Source: an uncultured Prevotella sp.
Lineage (GTDB): Bacteria; Bacteroidota; Bacteroidia; Bacteroidales; Bacteroidaceae
Direction of reading: 5' to 3'
DNA length: 64,000 nt
Assembly: GCF_900549175.1 (NCBI RefSeq)
Contig: NZ_URNN01000001.1
Coordinates: 4,626 to 68,625 of the forward strand
The position numbers were made by a program, and so were the translations under genes. How positions within the stretch are numbered: position 1 is the stretch's first letter; every line of letters starts with the position of its first letter. The notes under the pieces are model-generated. The model searched no databases. It saw only the letters and a list, made by a program, of their open reading frames with translations, and was not told the origin of the DNA. Below, piece by piece: positions 17,137-25,327 of this stretch.

Positions 17137-17174
17137 ATTTGAGTTTGATTATTGCTCAGAAATCAAACTCAAAT
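17137..17174. promoter_or_regulatory. Perfect 14-bp inverted repeat operator, GAGTTTGATT type
   Basis: ATTTGAGTTTGATT (17137-17150), 10-nt spacer, then its exact inverse (17161-17174). It lies between the divergent M23 gene and the DUF4099 operon. The GAGTTTGATT half-site recurs near 45.06-45.33 kb upstream of the recombinase-like regulator. Confidence 0.65.
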
Positions 17175-17239
17175 AATAATATTCGTCAAAAGATAAGTTA
17201 TAAAAGGATTAAGGCGAGAGTAATGTGTGAGAGCCAAAG

Positions 17240-17247
17240 TAACTTTG
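17240..17247 (+). promoter_or_regulatory. Candidate -7 box of the DUF4099/transfer operon
   Basis: TAACTTTG, ~100 nt upstream of the ATG at 17349 and 66 nt downstream of the inverted repeat. No TTG sits at the ideal -33 position. Confidence 0.5.
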
Positions 17248-17348
17248 CAGAAGGTTAGCTGCATTTCAGCATAATTTAAGCGAGCTTAGTTCTGCGTTCG
17301 ATTTGCACAACCTTTGCATGAGTTTAACATCATATTCAATAAAAAAGT

Positions 17349-18098
17349 ATGAAACAAGTACGATTTGAAGAGAGCGAAGTGCCTTATCAGACACTTGCTC
17401 GTTTTGGTCTCACACAGGAGAAGATTGAAGACCTGCCCTTGTGGGCATTAGAGGATATTGGCCAGGGACGGCGTTCGCCGTTACTGCCTATACAGGTGAC
17501 AGACGAGAATGGTGTGACATTGAGGAGCCGCACCCGATTTGCGTTAGTCCGTATGGAAGACGGCAAGGTGGATGTTGTGTTCTATCCGCAGCTGGAAAAG
17601 TCACCCTTGGAGGCATTCTCTCAGGAACAGCAGGAGGACTTGTTGGCTGGCAAGGCCATTCTTTCAGACGTGAAGGATGCAGAGGGCAGAAACAGCAAGG
17701 CATTCGTGCAGATTGACAAGGAGACGAATCAGGTAATGTCAGTGCCAACACCCGTTATCGGACGTAATCTGGAGGTTCTGAAGGACGAGTTGAAACTAAG
17801 CCCGGCAGAACTGAACGTGATGCAGAAGGGCGAGCCGCTCACACTCATCATGGAGGACGAGCAGGTGACGGTGGGTATCGACCTGAATGACAAGACCGGT
17901 ATCCGCATCTGCCAGGGTGACAGCCAGAAGTGGAAGGAGAACACTAAGCGTGAGTGGGACAAGTACACCTTTGGCTGTTATGGCTGTTGGGTGATGGACG
18001 ATGACGGCAATCTCGACTATGTACCCGAAGAGGAATATTCTGAGGAATTGTGGAACGAACTGAACAGTAAGAGCAGAGCCAAAGCCATGAAGCTTTGA
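17349..18098 (+). CDS. DUF4099 domain protein, first gene of the plus-strand module
   Basis: 249 residues. Residues ~1-95 match the DUF4099 pattern seen in Bacteroidota conjugative elements (YQTLARFGLTQEKIEDLP then a GRRSPLLPI segment). The middle region (LKLSPAELNVMQKGEPLTL, GIDLNDKTGIRI) resembles the DUF3945-type repeat often fused to it. There is no signal peptide or membrane segment, so it is cytoplasmic. It heads a long co-directional run of genes through 34.2 kb. The molecular role of the family is not known. A copy of a dispersed repeat overlaps its last codons. Confidence 0.7.
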   Translation: MKQVRFEESEVPYQTLARFGLTQEKIEDLPLWALEDIGQGRRSPLLPIQVTDENGVTLRSRTRFALVRMEDGKVDVVFYPQLEKSPLEAFSQEQQEDLLAGKAILSDVKDAEGRNSKAFVQIDKETNQVMSVPTPVIGRNLEVLKDELKLSPAELNVMQKGEPLTLIMEDEQVTVGIDLNDKTGIRICQGDSQKWKENTKREWDKYTFGCYGCWVMDDDGNLDYVPEEEYSEELWNELNSKSRAKAMKL

Positions 18099-18134
18099 GC
18101 TATGCCGAGTCGTGAAGTTCGAAGACGAAGTCAA
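18071..18134 (+). repeat. Dispersed small repeat, copy R1
   Basis: Contains GAGCTATGCCGAGTCGTGA and GAAGACGAAGTCAA, shared with copies at 23411-23474 and 32149-32219 (plus) and 38131-38203 and ~45371-45440 (minus). It overlaps the 3' end of the DUF4099 gene. Confidence 0.65.
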
Positions 18135-18212
18135 CGAACAGAAGAAAAACGTAGAACGTAACTGTGCAATTGTTTCCATGCACAAATAATCAACACATTA
18201 TCTATAATGTAT

Positions 18213-18437
18213 ATGGCAGCAAACAAATATTATCCGGAAGACATACTCGTCGAGAAGATGCAAAGCGGCGAGTACGGATGGTTGGACTATATCAACCATC
18301 ATTCCGCTGAATGGCAGGAAGAATACGAGAGCTATTGTCTGAAACGCGGACTCTGCATCAGCGAAGAGACGGCAGAGCAGTTCGTCCATTACAAGGATGA
18401 GCAGCTGGAGCTGGCTGTTGAGAACGGGGACGCATAA
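18213..18437 (+). CDS. Small conserved-type hypothetical protein
   Basis: 74 residues from ATG 18213 (MAANKYYPEDILVEKMQSG); an ATG two codons earlier is possible. Acidic, no signal peptide, no recognised domain. It lies in line with the operon, 12 nt before the next gene, so it is very likely translated. Function unknown. Confidence 0.6.
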   Translation: MAANKYYPEDILVEKMQSGEYGWLDYINHHSAEWQEEYESYCLKRGLCISEETAEQFVHYKDEQLELAVENGDA

Positions 18438-18449
18438 TAACAGGACTGT

Positions 18450-20057
18450 ATGGCAATAAGAAAGAATACCAATCCACAGCAGATGAACCTGCAGCCGGAG
18501 ATGCGTGACATTCTCATGCGCAACGGTATGCAGGCTCATGTGGTGAGCAATGGCAGCGGCTATCAGCTACTTGTACAGGGGCATGACAGCCCTCTTCTCA
18601 CCTATAATATCACAGAAAGGCAGATGCTGGCTCTGACCGACTGGGGAACCAACCATGCCAATAAGTTAGCCTACAATACATTCACGGGTATTGTAGGTAA
18701 TGACTTCTATCTGCCCAAGAATTTCGTCCATGCACGCAATGCCAACGGTCGTGTGGCAATGGGACTGCACGGGTATCGTATAGGCATCGGCGAGTATGGA
18801 CGTACCGGACGTATCGGTATGCCACCACTCTTTCTTGGCTGGACACCACGCAGTCAAGAGGGATTCCATCTCCGTAGAGTTGGAGGGCGACTGTTCTTTC
18901 CTGAAGCACCGATTGTGCCGGAGCGTTGGGACGGAAGGATGAAGCCCGGTGAGTTGCAGAGCGGAGGCTACGGCTTTTACTATAAAGGACAGCAACAGCA
19001 ATACACACCCGTCCAACAGGATGTACTGAAGGATTTGGAGGCTGTAATCACACCTGCGGTCAGCCGTCCAAGAAGCCAAGAACCGGCCAAGCCCTACAAG
19101 GAACTGATTACCTCACCCGTTTATTTCACCAATGAGAAGTGGCAGGAGTGTCTGGCTTCGCATGGCATCATCATTGATGAGAATGCGAAAACACTGACCA
19201 TCCAGTCGAACAGCGTCAATGCCGATATGGTGTATAACTTGACTGATGAAGAATTGAAGAAACTCACCTCCAACTCCATCAAGGAAGTATCCACAGCACA
19301 GCGTCTGGAGGTGCTGAACGGTATCATCAAAGATGATTTCGCCGACAAGGTGACGATGGACATGCTGAACAGCAAGGAGCGTATAGACCTGCACCTGCAT
19401 CCAGAGATAGAGCAAGAGCTTCAGCAGCGTCAGCAGCAGGACGAGGAGCGGTTGCACCCTCTTGAAAACGACGAGACCGTAATAAGAGAGATGCCGCAGG
19501 GCGATGCCATGGTTCATGGAGAAGACCTTGTCCTGCTCAACGAGAACAAAGGCTGGTACCGCGAGGGCGCACATGGCAGGGAGGTACAGGTGGAGAGCAT
19601 CTTTGTTGAGAAAGTGCAGCAAAAGGAGGGAGAAGGAGGAAAAGGCAAGGAGAACGAAGCCAAGTACCGCATGACAGCTGTCATCAACGGCGAGTCCATC
19701 ACACACGAAATCAAGCAGAAGGACTATGACAAGTTCCTTGCCGTGGATGACTATCACCGCATGAAACTCTTCTCCAAAGTCTTCAGCGAAGTGGATATGA
19801 AAACACGTCCAGAAGCCTATGCCGGACTGGGCACCAAGATACTGGCCGCATTGACAGCCGGCGCAGTCGTGACGGCTGAGGTGGCGCATGACATGAGCCA
19901 TCATCGCCATCCTGCTCCCGAGTTCTATGCGGAGCATCACGGTGCAGCACCGCGTCCATACTTCAAGCCCGGAGTGGATTCTCCACAGGAGATTGCGGCA
20001 CGTAACTTCGAGGCGCAAGCCAATCAGGTAGCGACGGAGATTAGAAGAGGATATTAG
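18450..20057 (+). CDS. Large hypothetical protein of the transfer module
   Basis: 535 residues, no recognised catalytic domain. Residues ~1-190 are Gly/Tyr/Arg-rich (GMPPLFLGWTPRSQ, GGYGFYYKGQQQQ). The middle (residues ~215-300: YFTNEKWQECLASHGIIID through VYNLTDEELKKLTSN) resembles the small DUF3945/DUF4099-associated repeat. A charged stretch follows, then an Ala-rich, possibly membrane-associated segment (GLGTKILAALTAGAVVTAEV) near residue 455. It starts 12 nt after the previous gene and ends 1 nt before the Toprim gene, so it is part of a tight operon. Probably a DNA-processing or coupling accessory; not assignable. Confidence 0.6.
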   Translation: MAIRKNTNPQQMNLQPEMRDILMRNGMQAHVVSNGSGYQLLVQGHDSPLLTYNITERQMLALTDWGTNHANKLAYNTFTGIVGNDFYLPKNFVHARNANGRVAMGLHGYRIGIGEYGRTGRIGMPPLFLGWTPRSQEGFHLRRVGGRLFFPEAPIVPERWDGRMKPGELQSGGYGFYYKGQQQQYTPVQQDVLKDLEAVITPAVSRPRSQEPAKPYKELITSPVYFTNEKWQECLASHGIIIDENAKTLTIQSNSVNADMVYNLTDEELKKLTSNSIKEVSTAQRLEVLNGIIKDDFADKVTMDMLNSKERIDLHLHPEIEQELQQRQQQDEERLHPLENDETVIREMPQGDAMVHGEDLVLLNENKGWYREGAHGREVQVESIFVEKVQQKEGEGGKGKENEAKYRMTAVINGESITHEIKQKDYDKFLAVDDYHRMKLFSKVFSEVDMKTRPEAYAGLGTKILAALTAGAVVTAEVAHDMSHHRHPAPEFYAEHHGAAPRPYFKPGVDSPQEIAARNFEAQANQVATEIRRGY

Positions 20058-20058
20058 C

Positions 20059-21531
20059 ATGAGCGGCAATGGACTGACATACGATGACTTTCTGAACAGA
20101 CTTAGCATACAGGATGTTCTGCTGGACGCGGGCTATCATCTGAACAAGAGGGATGGCTTGCGCTATCCGTCGTATGTGCGCACCGACAGCGACGGCAGAC
20201 GGGTGCGTGGCGACAAGTTCATCGTCACCCAAAATGGCAAGTGCTGCTTCCAGCCACCGCAGCAAAAGGTGTATAATGTCATCTCATTCATTAAGGAACA
20301 TCCCGAATTGTTTGCAGAGAACAAGTCCGGAGTGTCCGCTGACAGGCTCGTCAACCTCGTCTGCGACAGACTCCTCAATCAGCCCGTCGAGGACAGGTCT
20401 GCCAGAATCGCAGAACCGAGAAAAAACAGCAAGCCATTCTCCTTGAATGATTACGACATCCACAAGTTCAACCCACAGGACAGGGAGACACAGAAGAAGT
20501 TTTATCCCTATTTCAAATATAGGGGCATCGACCTTTATACGCAGTATGCCTTTCACCGCCATTTCTGCCTGGCGACCAAGCACCGCCCGGACGGTCTCGG
20601 TTTCGCCAACCTCTCCTTTCCGCTTGTCCTGCCCAAAGAGCCGGACAAGACCGTGGGCTTCGAGGAACGAGGGCGACCGAAAATGGACGGCAGCGGCGGT
20701 TATAAGGGCAAGGCTGAAGGCAGCAACAGCAGCGAAGGCCTGTGGATAGCCAGTCCCGGTGGTACGGGACTGAAAGAAGCCAAGTCCGTCTATGTCTTTG
20801 AGAGCGCATATGATGCCATGGCGTTCTATCAGCTGCGGATGGGACAGGACAAAGGACAGGATGCCGGCAGACAACGCGATTTCAAGCCCTCAGTCTATGT
20901 CTCCACAGGAGGCAATCCCGGTGTAGGCCAGATGCAGGGACTCATCAATGCCGCTCCGCAGGCAACTTTCCATCTTGGATTTGACAATGACATGGCCGGG
21001 AAACAGTTTGCCGCCAACTTCGAGGATATTGCAAGAAAGACAGGACCAGTCTCACCAGACAGAATCCCGGCTGATATGAGACCCTTTATTGAGAGTTTTG
21101 ACAATCCGCTCAGAACGACCAAGGATTTGTTTGGCATAGAAGATGAGCAGTATGCCGCACTCCCCAAGCCACTGCAAGAGCTTTATCGCAAATACGACTC
21201 GGCAATGGAAGAGGCAATGGAGTATCACTATTCGCCACTTGTGTGCAAGGAGGACAAACAGGAAGCCGCAGAGGCAATGAATAAGGCTTATCGAAACTTT
21301 AAGGCTGCACTGTTAGAGAAACTCCATCTTCAGGATGGTCAGGATTTATCCCCTGTTAAAATCATCCGTGAAATGCCTTCCATGGGCTACAAGGATTTCA
21401 ACGATGAATTGCAGGGAAAGAGACAGCTCTCACAGACCGACGGTACTAAGACTGGCCAGAATAAGACCGAGCCTACGGTGAAAGAACAAGAAGAGAACGA
21501 ACAAAGAGTAACTACATTCCATCGCAGATGA
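20059..21531 (+). CDS. Toprim-domain primase-like protein
   Basis: 490 residues. The N-terminus (LSIQDVLLDAGYHLNKRDG; KCCFQPPQQKVYNVISFIKEH) looks like the degenerate CHC2-like lead-in of mobile-element primases, without a complete zinc cluster. The Toprim domain lies at residues ~240-330: the acidic residue in VYVFESAYDAMAFYQ, then YVSTGGNPG, then the DxD-like HLGFDNDMAGKQFA (D306-D308 region). Toprim proteins synthesise primers or act on DNA ends; in mobile elements they often prime the incoming strand. The stop overlaps the next ATG (ATGA), suggesting coupled translation. Confidence 0.8.
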   Translation: MSGNGLTYDDFLNRLSIQDVLLDAGYHLNKRDGLRYPSYVRTDSDGRRVRGDKFIVTQNGKCCFQPPQQKVYNVISFIKEHPELFAENKSGVSADRLVNLVCDRLLNQPVEDRSARIAEPRKNSKPFSLNDYDIHKFNPQDRETQKKFYPYFKYRGIDLYTQYAFHRHFCLATKHRPDGLGFANLSFPLVLPKEPDKTVGFEERGRPKMDGSGGYKGKAEGSNSSEGLWIASPGGTGLKEAKSVYVFESAYDAMAFYQLRMGQDKGQDAGRQRDFKPSVYVSTGGNPGVGQMQGLINAAPQATFHLGFDNDMAGKQFAANFEDIARKTGPVSPDRIPADMRPFIESFDNPLRTTKDLFGIEDEQYAALPKPLQELYRKYDSAMEEAMEYHYSPLVCKEDKQEAAEAMNKAYRNFKAALLEKLHLQDGQDLSPVKIIREMPSMGYKDFNDELQGKRQLSQTDGTKTGQNKTEPTVKEQEENEQRVTTFHRR

Positions 21532-22019
21532 ACATGAGACAAGACAATAACACGGTAATCACATTGCGCCCCAGCGTATGGCAGTTCTTCATCAACGAGC
21601 TGCCAATGCTCTTGCTGTGTATATGTGCATTTGCCGTTGGAGGTTTGCCAAATAAAGAAATAGGAAAGACAGCCCTTGCCATAGCAGGACTTCTTTCCCT
21701 CTGTTTGCTTTACCGGTTCATCTATCTGAGGAATATCCGCTACCGCATCGGGAGTGAGCAGATTATCTGTGAGCATGGTGTGTTTCAGCGTAGCGTGAAC
21801 TATATGGAACTGTACCGGGTTGTGGACTTTGCAGAGCATCAGACTCTGTTGCAACAGATTTGCGGACTGAAAAGCGTGACGATATTCTCCATGGACAGAA
21901 GCACACCGCGTTTGGAACTTACAGGCATGGCAAATAAGCGGGAGATCGTCTCACATATCCGTCAGCGAGTGGAAATCAATAAAAGAAGAAAGGGAGTTTA
22001 TGAGATTACGAACAGATAA
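21528..22019 (+). CDS. Membrane protein with bacterial PH (DUF304/YdbS-like) domain
   Basis: 163 residues. Two adjacent transmembrane helices at residues ~22-68 (FINELPMLLLCICAFAVGG and ALAIAGLLSLCLLYRFIYL) are followed by a cytoplasmic bPH_2-type domain (YRIGSEQIICEHGVF, YRVVDFAEHQTLLQQICGLKSV). It overlaps the Toprim gene by 4 nt and the next gene by 20 nt, so it belongs to the operon. The role of bPH proteins is poorly defined. Here it may be a membrane component of transfer. Confidence 0.75.
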   Translation: MNMRQDNNTVITLRPSVWQFFINELPMLLLCICAFAVGGLPNKEIGKTALAIAGLLSLCLLYRFIYLRNIRYRIGSEQIICEHGVFQRSVNYMELYRVVDFAEHQTLLQQICGLKSVTIFSMDRSTPRLELTGMANKREIVSHIRQRVEINKRRKGVYEITNR

Positions 22020-22701
22020 TATACTGCTCATCCTGCTTGTCATGGTGTTTGCAGTACCGTCAGCCAACGCGCAGATCGTATCCGCCAATCCTTTGGAATG
22101 GATGGCATTGGCAGAGGGCAATGAAGCCATCAACGGTGAGATCGAGAAGGAAATCAAAGGGCAGACCAAGACGGCCATGCTGCAGAACACCATCGCCGCA
22201 GAGTTCACGAAGATACACGGCTGGGAGAAGAAATACAACAGTTATCTGAAAACCGCCAGCGGCTATGCCTCCTTCCTCAAAGCCTGCACCCATCTGTATG
22301 ACGACGGTGTGAGAATCTTTGTCACCCTTGGCAAGCTCCGCAAGGCCATCGCAGACAATCCGCAGGGCATCGTTGCCACAATGAGCATGAACAACCTCTA
22401 TATGGAAACAGCCACGGAACTGGTGTCGGTGTTCACCCTGCTGAAGGATGCCGTCGCCAAGGGCGGCAGGGAAAACATGCTGACAGGTGCGGACCGCAGC
22501 AAGACATTGTGGGCATTGAATGACAAGCTGGGTGCTTTCAGCAAGAAACTTCACAGGCTCTACCTCTCCATACGCTACTACACGATGACCGATGTGTGGA
22601 ACCGCGTGACTGCAGGAATGATAGACCGCAGCAACGGGGAGATTGCCGTACAAGCCCTTGGACGCTGGCGCAGGGCCGGGCGGTTGACAGCCGGTTATTA
22701 A
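22000..22701 (+). CDS. Exported helical protein, first of a diverged tandem pair
   Basis: 233 residues with a signal peptide (LLILLVMVFAVPSANAQ). The mature part is mostly alpha-helical and resembles in style the exported helical TrbJ/TraI-type proteins of conjugation operons, but I cannot assign it to that family. It shares the C-terminal pattern LHRLYLSIRYYTMTDVWNRV with the next gene (LKRLTRAVKYTTMGDIWLEI), so the two are paralogues. Likely periplasmic or outer-envelope component of the transfer machinery. Confidence 0.65.
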   Translation: MRLRTDNILLILLVMVFAVPSANAQIVSANPLEWMALAEGNEAINGEIEKEIKGQTKTAMLQNTIAAEFTKIHGWEKKYNSYLKTASGYASFLKACTHLYDDGVRIFVTLGKLRKAIADNPQGIVATMSMNNLYMETATELVSVFTLLKDAVAKGGRENMLTGADRSKTLWALNDKLGAFSKKLHRLYLSIRYYTMTDVWNRVTAGMIDRSNGEIAVQALGRWRRAGRLTAGY

Positions 22702-22725
22702 CGATAAACGATTCATGCCGTAACC

Positions 22726-23409
22726 ATGAGATATTATATTTCTTTTGTCATGATAATGTTGGTGTCATCCTTTGCGGGAGTACGGGCGCAGAACGATCCT
22801 ACTCTTGCAGGGATGATTCTGCTATATACCAACAAGGCGGAAAAGGAGCTGAAGAACCAGGAGAAAGTGATGCTGCTACAGTCCACAGGCCATATCTGGA
22901 CGAAGGAAGAGGTGGAAGCCACCACCGACCTGCAGCGGGAGTTCAACAACTATCTGGACTCCTTCCGCTCCATTGTATGCTATGCCGCACAGATATACGG
23001 TTTCTATCACGAGATAACACAGCTCACAGACAACATGGGCGGTCTTGTCAGACAGCTTGATGCCCATCCTGCCAACGGGCTTGCCGTAGCCCTGTCCACC
23101 AAGCGCAACAGGATATACCGTGAGCTGATCATGAACAGCATCGAGATTGTAAATGACATCCGCACAGTGTGTCTTTCCGGCAACAAGATGACCGAGAAGG
23201 AGCGCATGGAGATAGTCTTCGGCATCCGCCCCAAACTGAAGACGATGAACAGACAGCTGAAACGCCTGACCAGGGCGGTGAAATACACCACCATGGGCGA
23301 CATCTGGCTGGAGATAGACGAAGGGGCACGTCCTGCCAAGGCCAATAAGGCAGAGATAGTGGCAGCGGCAAAGAGACGTTGGAAACAGGTAAGCAAAAAT
23401 GTCAAGTGA
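22726..23409 (+). CDS. Exported helical protein, second of a diverged tandem pair
   Basis: 227 residues with a signal peptide (ISFVMIMLVSSFAGVRAQ). It matches the preceding gene in length and layout: an N-terminal helical segment, a central hydrophobic face (FRSIVCYAAQIYGFYHEITQLT) and the C-terminal YTTM.D.W motif. It starts 24 nt after its paralogue. The duplication suggests two subunits of one envelope complex. No enzyme motif is visible. Confidence 0.65.
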   Translation: MRYYISFVMIMLVSSFAGVRAQNDPTLAGMILLYTNKAEKELKNQEKVMLLQSTGHIWTKEEVEATTDLQREFNNYLDSFRSIVCYAAQIYGFYHEITQLTDNMGGLVRQLDAHPANGLAVALSTKRNRIYRELIMNSIEIVNDIRTVCLSGNKMTEKERMEIVFGIRPKLKTMNRQLKRLTRAVKYTTMGDIWLEIDEGARPAKANKAEIVAAAKRRWKQVSKNVK

Positions 23410-23410
23410 T

Positions 23411-23474
23411 GGAGCAGCGAGAGCTGAGCTTGTTCGAGCTATGCCGAGTCGTGACAGAAGAAGACGAAGTCAAA
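23411..23474 (+). repeat. Dispersed small repeat, copy R2
   Basis: Begins GAGCAGCGAGAGCTGAGC and includes GAGCTATGCCGAGTCGTGA then AAGACGAAGTCAAAC. It fills the gap between the exported paralogue pair and the next gene. Confidence 0.7.
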
Positions 23475-23491
23475 CCATAAAATGAGAGAAA

Positions 23492-24151
23492 ATGGGATTC
23501 TGGAGTTCACTATTAAAATATGGCGGTAAGGCTGCGCGGGGGACCGGGCACGTCCTCGGAACGACCAGCCGTACAGTGGGCAGTGCCGCACTGCACCCAC
23601 AGCGCACCCTCACAGGCGCAGGAAGAGCCATGAAGACCGCAGCAGCAGGCGGTGCTGTAGGCTATGTCGCATGGGAGAAACTGACCACGGACAAGAGCGT
23701 GGCCCGCATTGTGGGCGATGCCGTCATCGGCGAGAGTGCCACCGACACCGTCGCGCAGACGGCGGATGATGTACGGGAACTGAAGGACAAGGCAGGGGAA
23801 GCCGTTGATGCGGTGAACAATGCCGCAAATAGCGTTGACAACAAGTTCAGCGGTATCAGCGATTTCTTCAGGAACATGTTCGGAGGAGGTGGCGGTGACA
23901 TGATCGGCAATTTCTTCGGGAACATCGGCCGGGGCAACGTGTCGGGGCTGAGCATCGTGGGACTGGTGGCAGCCGCCTTCATGGTATTCGGGCGCTTCGG
24001 CTGGATGAGCAAGATAGCCGGTGCGCTGCTGGGCATGATGATTATCGGCAACAACTCCAGAGTGTCTCAGGCATTACCCAACGGCGGCACCTCTTCCAAC
24101 GGTCAGTCCCTTACCGAAACGGAGTCACAAGGCAGAGGAATGAGAAGATAA
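23492..24151 (+). CDS. Small Gly/Ala-rich membrane-associated hypothetical protein
   Basis: 219 residues. The N-terminus is basic (LLKYGGKAARGTGHVL). The middle has an amphipathic helix (DDVRELKDKAGEAVDAVNNA), then Gly repeats (FGGGGGDMIGNFFGNIGRG). Two hydrophobic helices follow near residues 150-190 (SIVGLVAAAFMVFGRFGW; IAGALLGMMIIGNN). No signal peptide or known domain. Its place between exported proteins and LytM-like genes suggests an envelope component of the transfer apparatus. Start chosen as the only ATG (MGFWSSLLKYG) after the repeat. Confidence 0.6.
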   Translation: MGFWSSLLKYGGKAARGTGHVLGTTSRTVGSAALHPQRTLTGAGRAMKTAAAGGAVGYVAWEKLTTDKSVARIVGDAVIGESATDTVAQTADDVRELKDKAGEAVDAVNNAANSVDNKFSGISDFFRNMFGGGGGDMIGNFFGNIGRGNVSGLSIVGLVAAAFMVFGRFGWMSKIAGALLGMMIIGNNSRVSQALPNGGTSSNGQSLTETESQGRGMRR

Positions 24152-24178
24152 GCAGAAAATACTATAAATTGAAAATTC

Positions 24179-25009
24179 ATGAAATATACGGAACAGATGA
24201 TACTGCGCTCACCGAGCGGCTATTGTATGCCTTTTGAGGAGCCTCAGAAACAAGACGTGCAGATGTCCCTGGGCTATGGAGAGCAGAGGCATCCTGCCAC
24301 AGGGGAAACCTTCTTCCATCACGGTATCGACTTCAATGTGAACCACTACCTTTTGGCGGCCGTGGCATCAGGTACGGTGTCTGCCGTCGGGTCGGATGCC
24401 ACGCACGGCATCTATCAGACCATCCGCTATGGCAAGTACGAGGTGACATACAGGCATCTCTCCAATGTCTTCGCCAACTTTTCCCAAAGCGTGAAAGCCG
24501 GACAGACCGTTGCCGTCAGCGGAGACCTGCTACATATGGAAGTGAGGTTCGACGGTGAGGAAATCAATCCTTTGGAGTTCCTCACCATGCTCTACGGCAA
24601 TATCAAGGCATTGGAGCATAACGCAATGATAGGTGCGGACGGGAATGAGGCTTTGAACATGACCGTCCCGTCTCCCTACGACACAGACAGGCAGGAGATT
24701 GAGACCCTGATGCTCCGTTTCCTGCCCTCCTACTTTGAGGACCTGCAGCAGGGAGCATACAGTATTCCGGAGCATACCGAACAGTCATTACGCAACATCT
24801 TCTCCTTGGGTGCCGGCAAGCACTACTTCTACGAGACCATGCCGAGCATGTCCAATCCTCTGGGTATCGGTATGCGCAGTATGCCGTTGGCGGCCAAGGT
24901 GCAGAACCTGCTGATAGCCGACTTCCTCAACTACCTTGCCATGCGCCATCAGGTCTATCTGTCCACCATGGACGACGTTCTAAAAAAAAACTCCATGAGC
25001 AAGCCCTGA
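24179..25009 (+). CDS. LytM/M23-like domain protein lacking the catalytic histidine
   Basis: 276 residues in this frame, no signal peptide. The M23 fold spans residues ~20-150: HHGIDF supplies HxxxD zinc ligands and YEVTYRHLS the middle strand. Where active enzymes have HLHFE this one has LLHMEV, so the first (catalytic) His is replaced by Leu while the zinc-ligand His remains. By analogy with degenerate LytM factors it may be a non-hydrolytic scaffold or activator. The frame ends soon after a run of nine A residues (24982-24990). A -1 shift there would join it to the next frame, giving ~375 residues. Confidence 0.75.
   Translation: MKYTEQMILRSPSGYCMPFEEPQKQDVQMSLGYGEQRHPATGETFFHHGIDFNVNHYLLAAVASGTVSAVGSDATHGIYQTIRYGKYEVTYRHLSNVFANFSQSVKAGQTVAVSGDLLHMEVRFDGEEINPLEFLTMLYGNIKALEHNAMIGADGNEALNMTVPSPYDTDRQEIETLMLRFLPSYFEDLQQGAYSIPEHTEQSLRNIFSLGAGKHYFYETMPSMSNPLGIGMRSMPLAAKVQNLLIADFLNYLAMRHQVYLSTMDDVLKKNSMSKP
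24981..24991 (+). other. Poly-A slippery site, possible programmed -1 frameshift
   Basis: T followed by nine A and a C. In the zero frame the codons read CTA AAA AAA AAC, so A_AAA_AAC is a canonical slippery heptamer. Slipping back one base continues as KKKLHEQALSHDGIIDPLAD into the downstream frame with no stop. A single-base error in the homopolymer would look the same. Confidence 0.6.
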
Positions 25010-25047
25010 GTCATGACGGCATCATCGACCCGCTTGCGGATCTGGAC

Positions 25048-25314
25048 GTGGACATCCAGAGCTTCGACATTCCGAGGATGGTAAGCGTCTATCCCGACCG
25101 TGCTGGAGTGCGGTGGTGGACGAAAGCCTGGTTCAACGGCAAGGAGGATGGAGAACCGTCCGTAGAGATAGATGAGCGTATGGCAGTGCAGTTCATCCAC
25201 AATATGGTGAACAAGGATGAGTGGCTGGAGGAGCATTACCCCAGACAGATGGAAATCTACCACAATGCCATCGAGCAGACAGTAGAGCAGATATTGAAAC
25301 AATATAATATATAA
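25048..25314 (+). CDS. Continuation of the LytM-like gene in the -1 frame, or separate 88-residue protein
   Basis: The frame is open and coding-like well upstream of the first possible start (GTG 25048), back through the poly-A run (LHEQALSHDGIIDPLADLDV). This argues that it is normally translated as an extension of the LytM-like protein. The 88-residue part (VYPDRAGVRWWTKAWFNGKE, DERMAVQFIHNMVNKDEWLE) is charged and probably globular, with no recognised family. As an independent gene it would need a GTG start. Confidence 0.55.
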   Translation: MDIQSFDIPRMVSVYPDRAGVRWWTKAWFNGKEDGEPSVEIDERMAVQFIHNMVNKDEWLEEHYPRQMEIYHNAIEQTVEQILKQYNI

Positions 25315-25327
25315 ATATCTAAAATGT

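Noticed and set aside
18198..20108. Minus-strand frames of up to 331 codons opposite the DUF4099 operon
   Set aside because: Antisense shadows of a tightly packed plus operon with overlapping starts and stops.
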